This document shows, one piece after another, positions 44,963 through 53,440 of a stretch of DNA of 64,000 bases. The position numbers and the translations under genes are program-made. This DNA is from Bacillus sp. AFS059628 (GTDB lineage: Bacteria > Bacillota > Bacilli > Bacillales > Bacillaceae_G), in assembly GCF_002571225.1 (NCBI RefSeq), contig NZ_NVEC01000048.1:46291-110290 (forward strand), written 5' to 3'. Numbering within the stretch: position 1 is the first letter of the stretch; each line of letters starts with the position of its first letter. The notes beneath the pieces are model-generated. The model saw only the letters and a list, made by a program, of their open reading frames with translations. It searched no databases and had not been told where the DNA came from.

Positions 44963-44997
44963 AAAAGCTCAGAGTATTTATGCTCTGAGCTTTTTTG
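44963..44997 (+). terminator. leuS terminator
   Basis: AAAAAGCTCAGAGTA pairs with GCTCTGAGCTTTTTT (TATTTATGC-type loop). Confidence 0.9.
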
Positions 44998-45153
44998 TGT
45001 AGAAAATAATTTCTGGATTACCTTAGTCTAAGTTTTCAATTATTCCATTACGTACAAATAAAAGAGCGGAATTCCCATACAGACAAACACCTATTTTTCT
45101 ATAGGAAATATGATAAAAAAGGTAGGCTAAAATGAGTAGAAGAGGTGAAAGGA

Positions 45154-46071
45154 ATGAAAGGGATAGATAATAATGCACCACATGGCTTCTTCGGAGGTGG
45201 ATCGGGTAGTTATGAACAAATGATGTTAATGGGAGGAGCTGGCCAACAAGGATACGGTGGGATTCCGAGCTGGATGGGTGGAGCAGCAGGAGGCTTTCCA
45301 ACATCGGTAGCTGGTATGCAAACTGGAATGCCGACATCAATGGGAGGCTTTTCGACAGCAGGGGTTGGAATGCCGACATCAATGGGAGGCTTTTCGACAG
45401 CAGGGGTTGGAATGCCTACAGTAACAGGAAGCTTCCCAACATCAGTAGCTGGCGTACAGACAGGATTTCCAGTAGGAGCACCAACTACATTTCCTTCTTT
45501 CGTTGGAGGAGTGCAGACAGGATTTCCGGTACCAGAAGTAGGTGTTGTAGCTGGAGGGGTAGGTGGGTATCCGCAAGTTGTTCACGGTCATCACCACCAT
45601 CAAGGTCACCATGGCCATCATGGACACCATCATCACCAAGGTCAACACGGCCATCATGGGCATCATCAAGGTCACCATGGCCATCATGGACACCATCATC
45701 ACCAAGGTCAACACGGCCACCATGGTCATCAACAACAAGTACATCACCACGGTCACCACCACATTCATCCGCAAGCTGTTCTTTATCAAATGCACCAAGG
45801 CCAGCACGGTCACCATGGACACCATCATCATCAAGGCCAACAAGGTCACCATGGTCACCACCACCAAGGCCAACAAGGTCATCATGGTCATCAACATCAA
45901 GGACACCAAGGTCAACACGGTCAACATCAACACCAACACCAACAATATCAGCAATATCAACAACAATCTTCTCCTTGGACAGGTGGAATTGGAGCAGGAG
46001 GAGCAGGGGCAGCGGCAGGAGCGGCTAGTATTGGTGGAGCAGCAGGGCACGCTGGACACGTTGGTCATTAA
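45154..46071 (+). CDS. His/Gln/Gly-rich repeat protein, probable spore coat or exosporium protein
   Basis: The protein has about 305 residues and no signal peptide. Residues 1-145 are Gly-rich with near-repeats of the type G-M-P-T-S-M-G-G-F-S-T-A-G-V, including an exact 42-bp duplication at 45326-45409. Residues about 150-270 are a tandem array of HHGHH, HQGQ and GHQ units. The tail is Gly/Ala-rich. Such metal-binding, low-complexity proteins are common in Bacillus spore coats; that role is inferred from composition and the neighbouring gerI. AGAGG lies eight bases before the ATG at 45154; a GTG at 45145 is possible. Confidence 0.75.
   Translation: MKGIDNNAPHGFFGGGSGSYEQMMLMGGAGQQGYGGIPSWMGGAAGGFPTSVAGMQTGMPTSMGGFSTAGVGMPTSMGGFSTAGVGMPTVTGSFPTSVAGVQTGFPVGAPTTFPSFVGGVQTGFPVPEVGVVAGGVGGYPQVVHGHHHHQGHHGHHGHHHHQGQHGHHGHHQGHHGHHGHHHHQGQHGHHGHQQQVHHHGHHHIHPQAVLYQMHQGQHGHHGHHHHQGQQGHHGHHHQGQQGHHGHQHQGHQGQHGQHQHQHQQYQQYQQQSSPWTGGIGAGGAGAAAGAASIGGAAGHAGHVGH
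45326..45409 (+). repeat. Exact 42-bp tandem duplication inside the His-rich gene
   Basis: Two identical 42-bp units encode the same 14 residues (GMPTSMGGFSTAGV). Identity at every third base implies a recent duplication. Confidence 0.85.
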
Positions 46072-46097
46072 TGAATTGCAGAAAAAAAGACATAATA

Positions 46098-46131
46098 AAA
46101 AACTGCTAGGAAATCCTAGCAGTTTTTTTCA
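46098..46131. terminator. Bidirectional terminator
   Basis: AAAAAACTGCTAGGA pairs with TCCTAGCAGTTTTTT. The stop codon of the minus-strand gene is inside the hairpin. Confidence 0.85.
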
Positions 46132-46538
46132 GCTTCTTGGCGCTGACGTTCGATTTCAGCACGAAGTTGTGGTTCTGGTGCTTGCCAGCCTTCTGGTTTT
46201 AGAATTTTGCCGTCGCCTTCACGGAATCGAGGTTTTCCATCAGGGAATAGTTTTGCCATGTTTGCGTTATTTACAATTTCGAATCCTTTATCAGGACGTA
46301 CGCCCATTTCGGCAAATGTTCCGAATGCAAAATAAATAAGGTCAATTAGTGCATCGTATTGATCTTCAACAGTCGTTGCTTCCAGAAATTCTTCTAGCTC
46401 TTCTTGCATAAAACTCGCACGGATTTTTGCACGTTCTTCTGTTAGTTTTGTTGGAGTATTTGTCACAGGGTGTCCGAACTCTTTATGCATTTTTGCAACA
46501 AGTTCGTATCCTTTATCTAAACCTTTTTCGTTTGTCAT
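46116..46538 (-). CDS. MazG/PRA-PH-like nucleotide pyrophosphohydrolase
   Basis: The 140-residue, mainly helical protein has the all-alpha NTP-pyrophosphatase pattern: EELEEFLEA near residue 47 followed by DQYDALIDLIYFAFG, giving the EExxE and ExxD-type metal ligands. The substrate is unknown; HisE-like and dCTP/dUTP phosphohydrolase activities occur in the superfamily. AAAGGATG lies upstream of the ATG. Confidence 0.78.
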   Translation of the reverse strand: MTNEKGLDKGYELVAKMHKEFGHPVTNTPTKLTEERAKIRASFMQEELEEFLEATTVEDQYDALIDLIYFAFGTFAEMGVRPDKGFEIVNNANMAKLFPDGKPRFREGDGKILKPEGWQAPEPQLRAEIERQRQEAEKNC

Positions 46539-46689
46539 GTTGTTTCATCCTTTCTCGCTTTGTCCGAATCTCATTGTAACATAGGGTGATTATGAAATGA
46601 AAAGGGACTGTCCAAAAGTTTTAGCTTTTAGTTAAGATAGGGAAAGACTATATCGAATAAACGACAAAACATAACCCATTAATAAAAGA

Positions 46690-46722
46690 AAGCCATCCCG
46701 GAATACTTTTGGGACGGCCCTG
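46690..46722 (-). terminator. Terminator of a small membrane protein gene
   Basis: On the minus strand GCCGTCCC pairs with GGGATGGC, followed by TTTCTTTT. Confidence 0.7.
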
Positions 46723-46726
46723 CTCG

Positions 46727-46912
46727 TTATTTTTCTTCTTTTATTAAAATGGATAAAATAAGGTCGATGCCAAACATACCAACGAGCAACATTGGTATAA
46801 CGACAAGTAAATAACGTGTGAAGGAAACATTTTTTAAATATGTATGAGCAAATAAAAAGACGCCGAGAAATAAAATACCATTTAAAATAGGCTTTACTAA
46901 TTTTTTAGACAT
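46727..46912 (-). CDS. Small two-helix membrane protein
   Basis: The 61-residue protein has helices at about residues 9-27 and 33-55. GGGGGAG lies just upstream of the ATG at 46912; an ATG four codons earlier overlaps that site. It follows gerIC with a gap of about 90 bases to the right. Not recognised. Confidence 0.6.
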   Translation of the reverse strand: MSKKLVKPILNGILFLGVFLFAHTYLKNVSFTRYLLVVIPMLLVGMFGIDLILSILIKEEK

Positions 46913-47002
46913 AAGCTCCCCCATAAATATCTTCTCTCTCTATCTAAAATAAAAACTCCTCTTTCCGTTGTATCATGCTGGAGAGAGGAGTTCAATCATT
47001 TC

Positions 47003-48082
47003 TCATTCAATCACACCAGAATTTGTAATATTTACGGTGTATTTTATATGAACTGGAACATCTTTGTACATTCGTCTCCACTCCTCTAACTTGAATGGGC
47101 GATAATGTTGTTTATATTTAGCACCTAGCCCAAGCGGATCGACGCCTAAAGATTTAAACTGCTTAATTAATTTAGCAGCTTGTGTATTTAATTGTTTTTG
47201 AACGACCTTCTCAATCTTTTTTGTGTTTTTAGCATTCTCTAAGTTAATTTGTTTCGATACTTCTTGAATACGGGCATCAAGCTTCACATGAATGGAAAAG
47301 GAGGGCTTTCCGTTTTTTATTTTTATATCGTATGTTGGAACAGAACGAATATTGTTAATCATTACGTACCCAGGATCTGCTTTAAATTCATGTGAATCTA
47401 ACTTATGTTCTTCTAACAATCCTTTAAATACAAACATATCTTTTTCCGCGATTTTACCAACATATTTATCTTTTTTAAAAAGACCAATTCCCGTGATTTT
47501 TATTTTATCACCATGTTTCTTTAGAATTGGAATATAGTAGTCTTGCCCTTCTTGATAATAACGGAACGCTCCTATATGCAGATTATCTGTTGGTAAAGGA
47601 CCTGTCTTCATATTATGTTCGAGCATTTTTTTTATATAAATTGCAACGTTAGATGAAGTCGTGTACTTTCCTTTTAAAAGTTCAGTACCATTGCCGTCGA
47701 GTAAAGCAACATATAAGGCATTTCCGATATTTACATCACGAATTAATGTATCGAAGGAAGCAACCATTCCTTTTTTAGCAATTCGGAGGGTAAATAGAGA
47801 AACACGCATTTGTCCGCTGGCAAATGGTTGAGAAGACTCTAAAGATGTGTCTGCTTTTACTTGTTTTACCGCATTTGCTGTCCCTTCAAAAACTTGAACT
47901 TTGTTACCTTTTTGCTGAATAGGACAAACAAATGTTACCTTTATTTTATTATCTTTTGCTACATCAAAGACAGTTCCTTGTATAAGGTGTACGTCATCGA
48001 TAATATTTTTTTGTAAACATCCAGTTAAACTAAAAAGTGCTATACAAGAAATAAGTATTAATTTGCTTTTGATTTTTTCCAT
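47003..48082 (-). CDS. gerIC: Germinant receptor lipoprotein, Ger(x)C family (GerIC/GerHC)
   Basis: The 359-residue lipoprotein has the signal lipobox LTGC with Cys22. It has the three-domain GerC layout with GQMRVSLFTLRIAKKG-type and DNLHIGAFRY segments and a C-terminal Spore_GerAC region. It is the outer-leaflet C subunit of a nutrient receptor in the spore inner membrane. The start overlaps gerIB by 25 bases. The ATG at 48082 directly precedes the signal peptide; the upstream 19 codons lie within gerIB. Confidence 0.9.
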   Translation of the reverse strand: MEKIKSKLILISCIALFSLTGCLQKNIIDDVHLIQGTVFDVAKDNKIKVTFVCPIQQKGNKVQVFEGTANAVKQVKADTSLESSQPFASGQMRVSLFTLRIAKKGMVASFDTLIRDVNIGNALYVALLDGNGTELLKGKYTTSSNVAIYIKKMLEHNMKTGPLPTDNLHIGAFRYYQEGQDYYIPILKKHGDKIKITGIGLFKKDKYVGKIAEKDMFVFKGLLEEHKLDSHEFKADPGYVMINNIRSVPTYDIKIKNGKPSFSIHVKLDARIQEVSKQINLENAKNTKKIEKVVQKQLNTQAAKLIKQFKSLGVDPLGLGAKYKQHYRPFKLEEWRRMYKDVPVHIKYTVNITNSGVIE

Positions 48083-49152
48083 TTTCTTTTCACCCACACA
48101 ATGATAAATAGGATTGGGATGTATACATAAATGAGCCAAAAACTCCCCTTTGATGCATTACTAATAAAGTTATTAATATCGTGTCTGTTTGTTAAAAGTT
48201 GTGAAACAATGAGAGTGATAAAGATAAAAGCGATTAAAACACCTCTTTGTTTTACACGGAATATTTCATGTGTTGCTCTCGTTGCTGCCCATAAAGGGAG
48301 GATAAAACTTGAAATAATAACGAGTGCATAGCCTGAAATTGCAATATATTCAAGTCTTTCTATAAATGGTAATTGAATGACTTGAGTCATAGAAAGTTGG
48401 GCCCATATCGTTTTTAACAATTGTTTTTCACTAAAAAATGCAAAGGCTAAAAGGGTACTAAATAAATATAGAAGATTTGAAAATAGTGCTCCAAGCTGAG
48501 CGTATTTATGAGATTGCATAGGCTTTTTCACAAATGGATACACCATGAGGTAAATCTCAAAACCGGTCATACTGTAGACTGACACTTGAGCGGATTTTAA
48601 AATGTCTGAAAAAGAATGTGTGAATATAGGTAATAAATTATCCCAATGTGAATATTTCAAAACGAATAAGCTTAGAAATAAATATCCTAATGTACCACCA
48701 ACAGAGATGACGCAAATACCGGTAATGACACGAAATCCAGAAGAGACAATGTAATAGCTAACTAAGCATAAAAAGAGTGTTAACATCCACGTGGAAGCAG
48801 TTGGGAACATCCATACTTGAATAATTTCAACATACGTTCGAATGACCGAAATACTGACAATTAAAAAATAGGCTGCAAAGATAATATTAAAGACATTCCC
48901 TATCCACTTTCCAAACGTTTGTCGTTGTAAATCAATTAAATTTCCGTTTGTTTCTTTTAATAAAAAATACATCATCCATATAAGGAGATGGATACAGAGT
49001 CCTGTGATTAGAACGCCCATCCAGCCGTCGTATCCAGCGGCCTTGGCAGTAATTCGAGCGAAGCCGAGAACGCCAGCTCCAAACTGTGCACCGTGAATTA
49101 AGAAGAAGACAAAGACAGGAGATATTTGATATTTTTCTTGAACTTTACTCAT
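48058..49152 (-). CDS. gerIB: Germinant receptor permease subunit (GerIB/GerHB)
   Basis: The 364-residue protein has ten predicted helices and belongs to the Spore_permease (GerAB) branch of the APC amino-acid transporters. It opens ISPVFVFFLIHGAQFGAGVLG, where helix 1 carries the unwound GA.G ligand-binding loop. It is thought to hold the germinant pocket. GAGGTG precedes the ATG at 49152, 16 bases after gerIA. Confidence 0.92.
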   Translation of the reverse strand: MSKVQEKYQISPVFVFFLIHGAQFGAGVLGFARITAKAAGYDGWMGVLITGLCIHLLIWMMYFLLKETNGNLIDLQRQTFGKWIGNVFNIIFAAYFLIVSISVIRTYVEIIQVWMFPTASTWMLTLFLCLVSYYIVSSGFRVITGICVISVGGTLGYLFLSLFVLKYSHWDNLLPIFTHSFSDILKSAQVSVYSMTGFEIYLMVYPFVKKPMQSHKYAQLGALFSNLLYLFSTLLAFAFFSEKQLLKTIWAQLSMTQVIQLPFIERLEYIAISGYALVIISSFILPLWAATRATHEIFRVKQRGVLIAFIFITLIVSQLLTNRHDINNFISNASKGSFWLIYVYIPILFIIVWVKRKWKKSKAN

Positions 49153-49168
49153 CAATGCACCTCATTTC

Positions 49169-51103
49169 TTAATCGTCGAAGTCGGATTTATGTTTTGTTG
49201 AAATCCCTTTTGCTGATTTTTTTACATGTTGTGGTCTTGCTTGTACATCTCTTGTATCGATCATCGTTAAAGGAAAACGAATCCAAGAGTCCTTAACCGA
49301 TTGTTGCCTCGTCGGATAAAACAAAGCGTACGGCTTACGTAAGGAAGTAAGTCTAAATAGATGAGTAAATAAAAAGATAAATCCAAGAGAAATCCCGAAT
49401 AATCCGCCTATTTCTGCAAACATAAGAAAAGGAAAACGTAGTAGTCGAACCGCATTACCCATTTTATAAATAGGTGTAATAAAGGAAGCGAGTGCTGATA
49501 AGGCAACGATAATTAATAAAATATTACTCGTTAAACCAGCTTGTACAGATGCTTGCCCGATTACGATACCGCCTACAATACCGAGCGTTTGACCAACTTT
49601 CATCGGTAACCTCGCGCCAGCTTCTCTTAATAAATCGATTGCAAGTTCTAAAAATAGTGCTTCGATTAAAGGTGGGAACGGTACTTGTGCTCTTGATAAA
49701 ATCAAAGTTTCAAGTAAATCACTTGGAATAAGTTCATAATGATAATTTAAAACTGCAACGTATAGCGGTGTAGCGCAAATTGAAAATAGAACGGCAATTA
49801 ATCTTAAAACCCTTGAAAATGTAGCGTACATCCAGGAGACGTTATAGTCTTCTGGGGAAATGAAAAAATCGAAATAGGATACAGGTGTTAGTAGGACACT
49901 TGGAGAACCATCCACAAAAATCGCGATTTTTCCATCAATGAGTGCTTTTGTAACTCTATCAGTACGTTCTGTATTGATATAGAGAGGGAAAATTGACTTT
50001 TCTCCCATTAGTTCTTGTATATAAGCACTATCATTAATTTGATCATATTCAAGAGCGCGTAATGACTCGTCGAGAAAATCTATATTCTCTTTTTCAGCGA
50101 GGTTGTCTAAATACATCATGACAACTTTTGTTTTGGAAAATTCGCCCACAATCATTTCTTTTGTTTGTAAATCTAAAACAGGAAGACGTTTCCGAACTAA
50201 ATTAATATTTGTATCGATATCTTCTACGAAACCTTCCTGAGGACCGATAACAGTTGATTCATTTAAAGGAGGAGTGGGTGCACGATAATTATCAATTGCA
50301 ATATTTGCGAGCATACACTTTTGCTCTTGTTGATTTACTTGAACAATCGCATGCCCCTTTAAAACCATATCCTCAATTTTTTGTAAATCGTTCGTAATTG
50401 TAATGCCGCTCATCGGAATATGTTCTTTCAGCTCTTCTAATGAAGCGTTAGGTCGTTCTAATAGAGTAGGCATTAAATATTTTTGCAACTTCTCACCATC
50501 AAGCGAAGGTCGATAGTAAGAAATCCAATAAGGCATCGTTTCATCGTCAGATGTATGATAATTAACAAAATCACTAGACCTTTTGAGTTTCTCTATTAAA
50601 TCTTGTAGAGAATGAATACGATCTTTTTCTGGTTTCGTAAAATCATAAATACTATTACCTGTAGAGTTTTGCTGCTGTTTCCCTTGATCTGAGTTGTTTT
50701 GTTTAGAGTGTTGTTGTTGTTGTTGTTGTTGTTCTTGCTCTTGCACTGAGTTGTCTTGCTTAGAGTGTTGTTGTTGATCTTGCTCCGAGTTGTCTTGCTT
50801 TGAATGTTGCTGTTGATTTTGCTCTGATTTGTCTTGTTTAGAGTGTTGTTGTTGTTGAGAAGATTCGTCTTGTTTAGCACTTTGTTGCTGTTTTTGATTC
50901 GATTTATTTTGCTGCTTATGTTGGGAAGACTCCTTGTGTTCCTCTTTTTTTTGCTCTCCATTGTTATCTTTATTATGTTTCATACTTCTAGTCTGTTTTT
51001 GGTTATCATCCTCTTGATTGCTAAGTTGTTGCTCCGAGTTACCTGATTCGTTTTTCTCTGTTTTGTTTGATTTTTTTTTCTTGCGTAGCCAATTCCAAAT
51101 CAT
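49169..51103 (-). CDS. gerIA: Germinant receptor A subunit with Gln-rich N-terminal repeat (GerIA/GerHA)
   Basis: The protein has 644 residues. Residues 1-150 are hydrophilic and Gln/Ser/Lys/Asp-rich with a tandem 13-residue unit (QQQHSKQDNSEQD). Residues about 150-400 form the cytosolic GerA domains, and the C-terminal part has about five helices with the conserved EALFLELAIDLLREAGAR segment. A Gln-rich N-terminal region is the described hallmark of GerIA of B. cereus and GerHA of B. anthracis, receptors for inosine and aromatic amino acids. It leads the A-B-C operon. Confidence 0.93.
   Translation of the reverse strand: MIWNWLRKKKKSNKTEKNESGNSEQQLSNQEDDNQKQTRSMKHNKDNNGEQKKEEHKESSQHKQQNKSNQKQQQSAKQDESSQQQQHSKQDKSEQNQQQHSKQDNSEQDQQQHSKQDNSVQEQEQQQQQQQHSKQNNSDQGKQQQNSTGNSIYDFTKPEKDRIHSLQDLIEKLKRSSDFVNYHTSDDETMPYWISYYRPSLDGEKLQKYLMPTLLERPNASLEELKEHIPMSGITITNDLQKIEDMVLKGHAIVQVNQQEQKCMLANIAIDNYRAPTPPLNESTVIGPQEGFVEDIDTNINLVRKRLPVLDLQTKEMIVGEFSKTKVVMMYLDNLAEKENIDFLDESLRALEYDQINDSAYIQELMGEKSIFPLYINTERTDRVTKALIDGKIAIFVDGSPSVLLTPVSYFDFFISPEDYNVSWMYATFSRVLRLIAVLFSICATPLYVAVLNYHYELIPSDLLETLILSRAQVPFPPLIEALFLELAIDLLREAGARLPMKVGQTLGIVGGIVIGQASVQAGLTSNILLIIVALSALASFITPIYKMGNAVRLLRFPFLMFAEIGGLFGISLGFIFLFTHLFRLTSLRKPYALFYPTRQQSVKDSWIRFPLTMIDTRDVQARPQHVKKSAKGISTKHKSDFDD
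50681..50880 (-). repeat. Tandem repeat of 39-bp units in gerIA
   Basis: At least four units encoding QQ(Q)HSKQD(N/K)S are visible, with a CAA/CAG run in one. Unit number is likely to vary between strains. Confidence 0.75.
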
Positions 51104-51136
51104 ATGTATGCCCTCTTTAATTTTGTAATATAGTGC

Positions 51137-51166
51137 TATTTTGTGGCTAATTTTGTATATTATTCA
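51137..51166 (-). promoter_or_regulatory. Probable sigma-G promoter of the gerI operon
   Basis: Read on the minus strand, TGAATA (51166-51161) is followed after 17 bases by CAAAATA (51143-51137). This fits the forespore sigma-G pattern TGAATA / CATACTA in part. Confidence 0.5.
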
Positions 51167-51196
51167 TTTATTTATGAAAAGAAGGAGGAGATTGGT

Positions 51197-51268
51197 TTGC
51201 GTAGAAAAAATCCTTTAGTAAGCAGTACATATTATGACGAGAAGAGGGCGAGTCTGTGCAAATTGTAA
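51197..51268 (+). CDS. Short ORF overlapping the start of the MetX-like gene
   Basis: The 23-codon ORF starts at TTG 51197 with the very strong site AAGGAGGAG at 51182-51190 and encodes MRRKNPLVSSTYYDEKRASL plus CKL. Its stop lies 13 bases inside the next gene. It could be a leader peptide that couples translation, or a real micro-protein. Not recognised. Confidence 0.4.
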   Translation: MRRKNPLVSSTYYDEKRASLCKL

Positions 51269-52380
51269 AAAAGGAGAAGTTTATTTTAAAGGAGCTTACA
51301 TTTGAAAATGGTAGGGCAATTCCTGTTCAAATGGGGTATGAGACGTACGGTACTTTAAATAGAGAGAGATCAAATGCGATTTTGATTTGTCATTACTTTA
51401 GTGCAACGAGTCACGCGGCAGGAAAATATACAGCGCATGATGAGGAGTCTGGTTGGTGGGATGGTTTAATTGGACCAGGAAAAGCAATTGATACAAATAA
51501 ATACTTCGTTATATGCACTGATAATCTTTGTAATGTGCAGGTGAAGAACCCTTATGTGATTACAACGGGACCGAAATCGATTAACCCGAAAACTGGAGAT
51601 GAATATGCGATGGATTTTCCGGTTTTTACATTTCTTGATGTAGCTCGTATACAATATGAGTTAATAAAAGATATGGGGATCGCAAGGCTACATGCTGTAA
51701 TGGGGCCGTCAGCTGGCGGGATGATTGCGCAACAATGGGCTGTTCATTATCCTCATATGGTAGAGCGGATGATTGGGGTTATTACGAATCCGCAAAATCC
51801 AATTATTACGTCGGTAAATGTAGCGCAAAATGCAATTGAGGCTATCCGGCTGGATCCAAATTGGAAGGGCGGAAAATATGGGGAGGAGCAGCCAACGAAG
51901 GGACTTCATTTGGCAAATAAAATGATGTTTATGAACGCGTTTGATGAGCATTTTTATGAAACGACATTCCCTCGTAATAGTATAGAGAAAGAACCTTATG
52001 AAACATTTGCTGCATTAACATCATTTGAGAAAGAAATCAATAAAGTGACATATGGAAGTATAGCTTTAGTAGATGCAAATTCATGGATGTACACTGCGAA
52101 AGCAGTTTTATTACATGATATTGCGCATGGATTTTCATCTTTAGAAGAGGCCCTTTCTAGGGTAGAAGCAAATGTACTTATGATTCCGTGTAAACAAGAT
52201 TTACTTCAGCCGTCACGTTATAATTACAAAATGGTAGACATATTGCAAAAACAAGGGAAGTATGCGGAAGTGTATGAGATAGAAAGTAGAAATGGGCATA
52301 TGGCGGGAGCATTTGATACGCATTTATTTGAAAAGAAAGTTTATGAATTTTTAAATCGGAAGGTGTCTAGTTTTGTGTAG
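51256..52380 (+). CDS. MetX-like alpha/beta-hydrolase acyltransferase
   Basis: The 374-residue protein belongs to the homoserine O-acetyltransferase family. It has NAILICHYFSATSHAAG near residue 40, a WWDGLIGPGKAIDT segment, the nucleophile elbow MGPSAGG near residue 150, an Asp and a late His in NGHMAGAF. The classic MetX elbow reads GGSMGG, so the oxyanion surroundings differ and the acyl acceptor may not be homoserine. No methionine genes are adjacent. The start is GTG with GAGGG eight bases upstream. Confidence 0.85.
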   Translation: MQIVKKEKFILKELTFENGRAIPVQMGYETYGTLNRERSNAILICHYFSATSHAAGKYTAHDEESGWWDGLIGPGKAIDTNKYFVICTDNLCNVQVKNPYVITTGPKSINPKTGDEYAMDFPVFTFLDVARIQYELIKDMGIARLHAVMGPSAGGMIAQQWAVHYPHMVERMIGVITNPQNPIITSVNVAQNAIEAIRLDPNWKGGKYGEEQPTKGLHLANKMMFMNAFDEHFYETTFPRNSIEKEPYETFAALTSFEKEINKVTYGSIALVDANSWMYTAKAVLLHDIAHGFSSLEEALSRVEANVLMIPCKQDLLQPSRYNYKMVDILQKQGKYAEVYEIESRNGHMAGAFDTHLFEKKVYEFLNRKVSSFV

Positions 52381-52397
52381 AAAATAAATGATGTGAA

Positions 52398-52433
52398 AAA
52401 GGTGCAATGTATGTAGTAGGCACCTTTTTTTAC
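52398..52433 (+). terminator. Terminator of the MetX-like gene
   Basis: AAAAGGTGC pairs with GCACCTTTT, followed by T residues. Confidence 0.8.
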
Positions 52434-52618
52434 ATGATTTGTAGACGGAAAATATATGTGGCAATTGCTATACCGAAGAATGCGATACTAAGCAATAGAA
52501 ATAAGAATGACATTTCTTGTGGTGATTTTATCTTTTTATTATTTTTCATACTAAGCGCAATAATTGCAGCGAGTAAGAAAATGATGCTCATAATGAAAAG
52601 AAAAAGTGTCATTTTCAT
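52430..52618 (-). CDS. Small two-helix membrane protein
   Basis: The 62-residue protein has helices at about residues 3-24 and 38-58 linked by a Lys/Asn-rich loop. AAAGGAG lies four bases before the ATG at 52618. Not recognised. Confidence 0.65.
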   Translation of the reverse strand: MKMTLFLFIMSIIFLLAAIIALSMKNNKKIKSPQEMSFLFLLLSIAFFGIAIATYIFRLQIM

Positions 52619-52812
52619 TGACTCCTTTCATAAAACAAGTATATTGAGGATACAATGCACGAGTTATGTTTGTAAAGAATAAGTTTTGCGAGAAAATTGA
52701 GAAATAAATTTTGCATTCTTTGCGTTCTTTCTTTCGCATGCTAAAATTGATTAGAAATGATTATTTAAAAGAAGAAACTAAAGGCTTTATTGTATATAAG
52801 GAGGAACGACAT

Positions 52813-53118
52813 ATGACAGAAGTTAAAACAATTACTACAGAAGAAGTGCAAGAACGTTTAGAGAATGGAGAAACATTATTTCTAGTAGACGTAAGGGAAG
52901 ATGAAGAAGTAGCAGCAGGGAAAATTCCAGAAGCTGTACATATTAAAATGGGCGATATCCCAAATAAAGTAGATTTCTTTGATAAAGAGAATGAGTATAT
53001 CTTTATTTGTCGCTCGGGAATGCGCAGTGAAAATGTATGCCATTATTTAAATGAGCAAGGATTTAAAACAGTGAACATGGTTGGCGGTATGCTTCAATAT
53101 GAGGGAGAAACGAAATAA
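52813..53118 (+). CDS. Rhodanese-like single-domain protein
   Basis: The 101-residue protein is one rhodanese domain with VDVREDEEVAAGKIPEAVHI and the active-site loop FICRSGMRSEN, whose Cys would carry a persulphide. It is related to YqhL/GlpE-type sulphur carriers. AAGGAGG lies nine bases before the ATG at 52813; the 34 codons upstream in frame have no support. It ends at a terminator. Confidence 0.9.
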   Translation: MTEVKTITTEEVQERLENGETLFLVDVREDEEVAAGKIPEAVHIKMGDIPNKVDFFDKENEYIFICRSGMRSENVCHYLNEQGFKTVNMVGGMLQYEGETK

Positions 53119-53126
53119 GTAGCTTA

Positions 53127-53162
53127 AAAAACTTGAAACGTGTTTGTTTCAAGTTTTTTTCT
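53127..53162 (+). terminator. Terminator of the rhodanese gene
   Basis: AAAAACTTGAAAC pairs with GTTTCAAGTTTTT, followed by T residues. Confidence 0.9.
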
Positions 53163-53195
53163 TTTGCATACAGTGTACAAAAGGGGGATAGGGAA

Positions 53196-53420
53196 ATGGG
53201 GATTAACTTGCGTAAAGTAAAAATTATGAATAATACAGGAGCTGTTAATGTCGGTGATTGTTATGATATCTCACCTTTAGCTGTAGCGAAAGTATATGCA
53301 GGTGCTGGAGGATCGAGTGCAGCTATTTTTTTAAATGGGAAAAGACAGCCGGAAGCGGTAATTCGGACATCAGTGTTTCTTCCACCATTAGCAACGAGCA
53401 CACGTACATTAGGTTCATAG
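53196..53420 (+). CDS. GerPA/GerPF-family spore protein, copy 1
   Basis: The 74-residue protein has NNTGAVNVGDCYDISPLAVA followed by KVYAGAGGSS, which lines up with the conserved GD.Y.ISP...K...G.G core of GerPF. GerP proteins sit in the spore coat and let germinants through. CATACAGT at 53167-53174 resembles a sigma-E -10 box, though no -35 is clear. AAGGGGG precedes the ATG. A second member of the family follows. Confidence 0.7.
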   Translation: MGINLRKVKIMNNTGAVNVGDCYDISPLAVAKVYAGAGGSSAAIFLNGKRQPEAVIRTSVFLPPLATSTRTLGS

Positions 53421-53440
53421 AGGAAAGGTAGAGTGTAATT

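Noticed and set aside
45023-45382. 119-residue minus-strand ORF before and across the His-rich gene start
   Set aside because: It overlaps a well-supported plus-strand gene, lacks a ribosome site and has a composition typical of an antisense frame.
45442-46068. Long minus-strand and alternative-frame ORFs through the His-rich gene
   Set aside because: They arise from repeat codons (CAT/CAC read in other frames), have no ribosome site and show low-complexity composition only.
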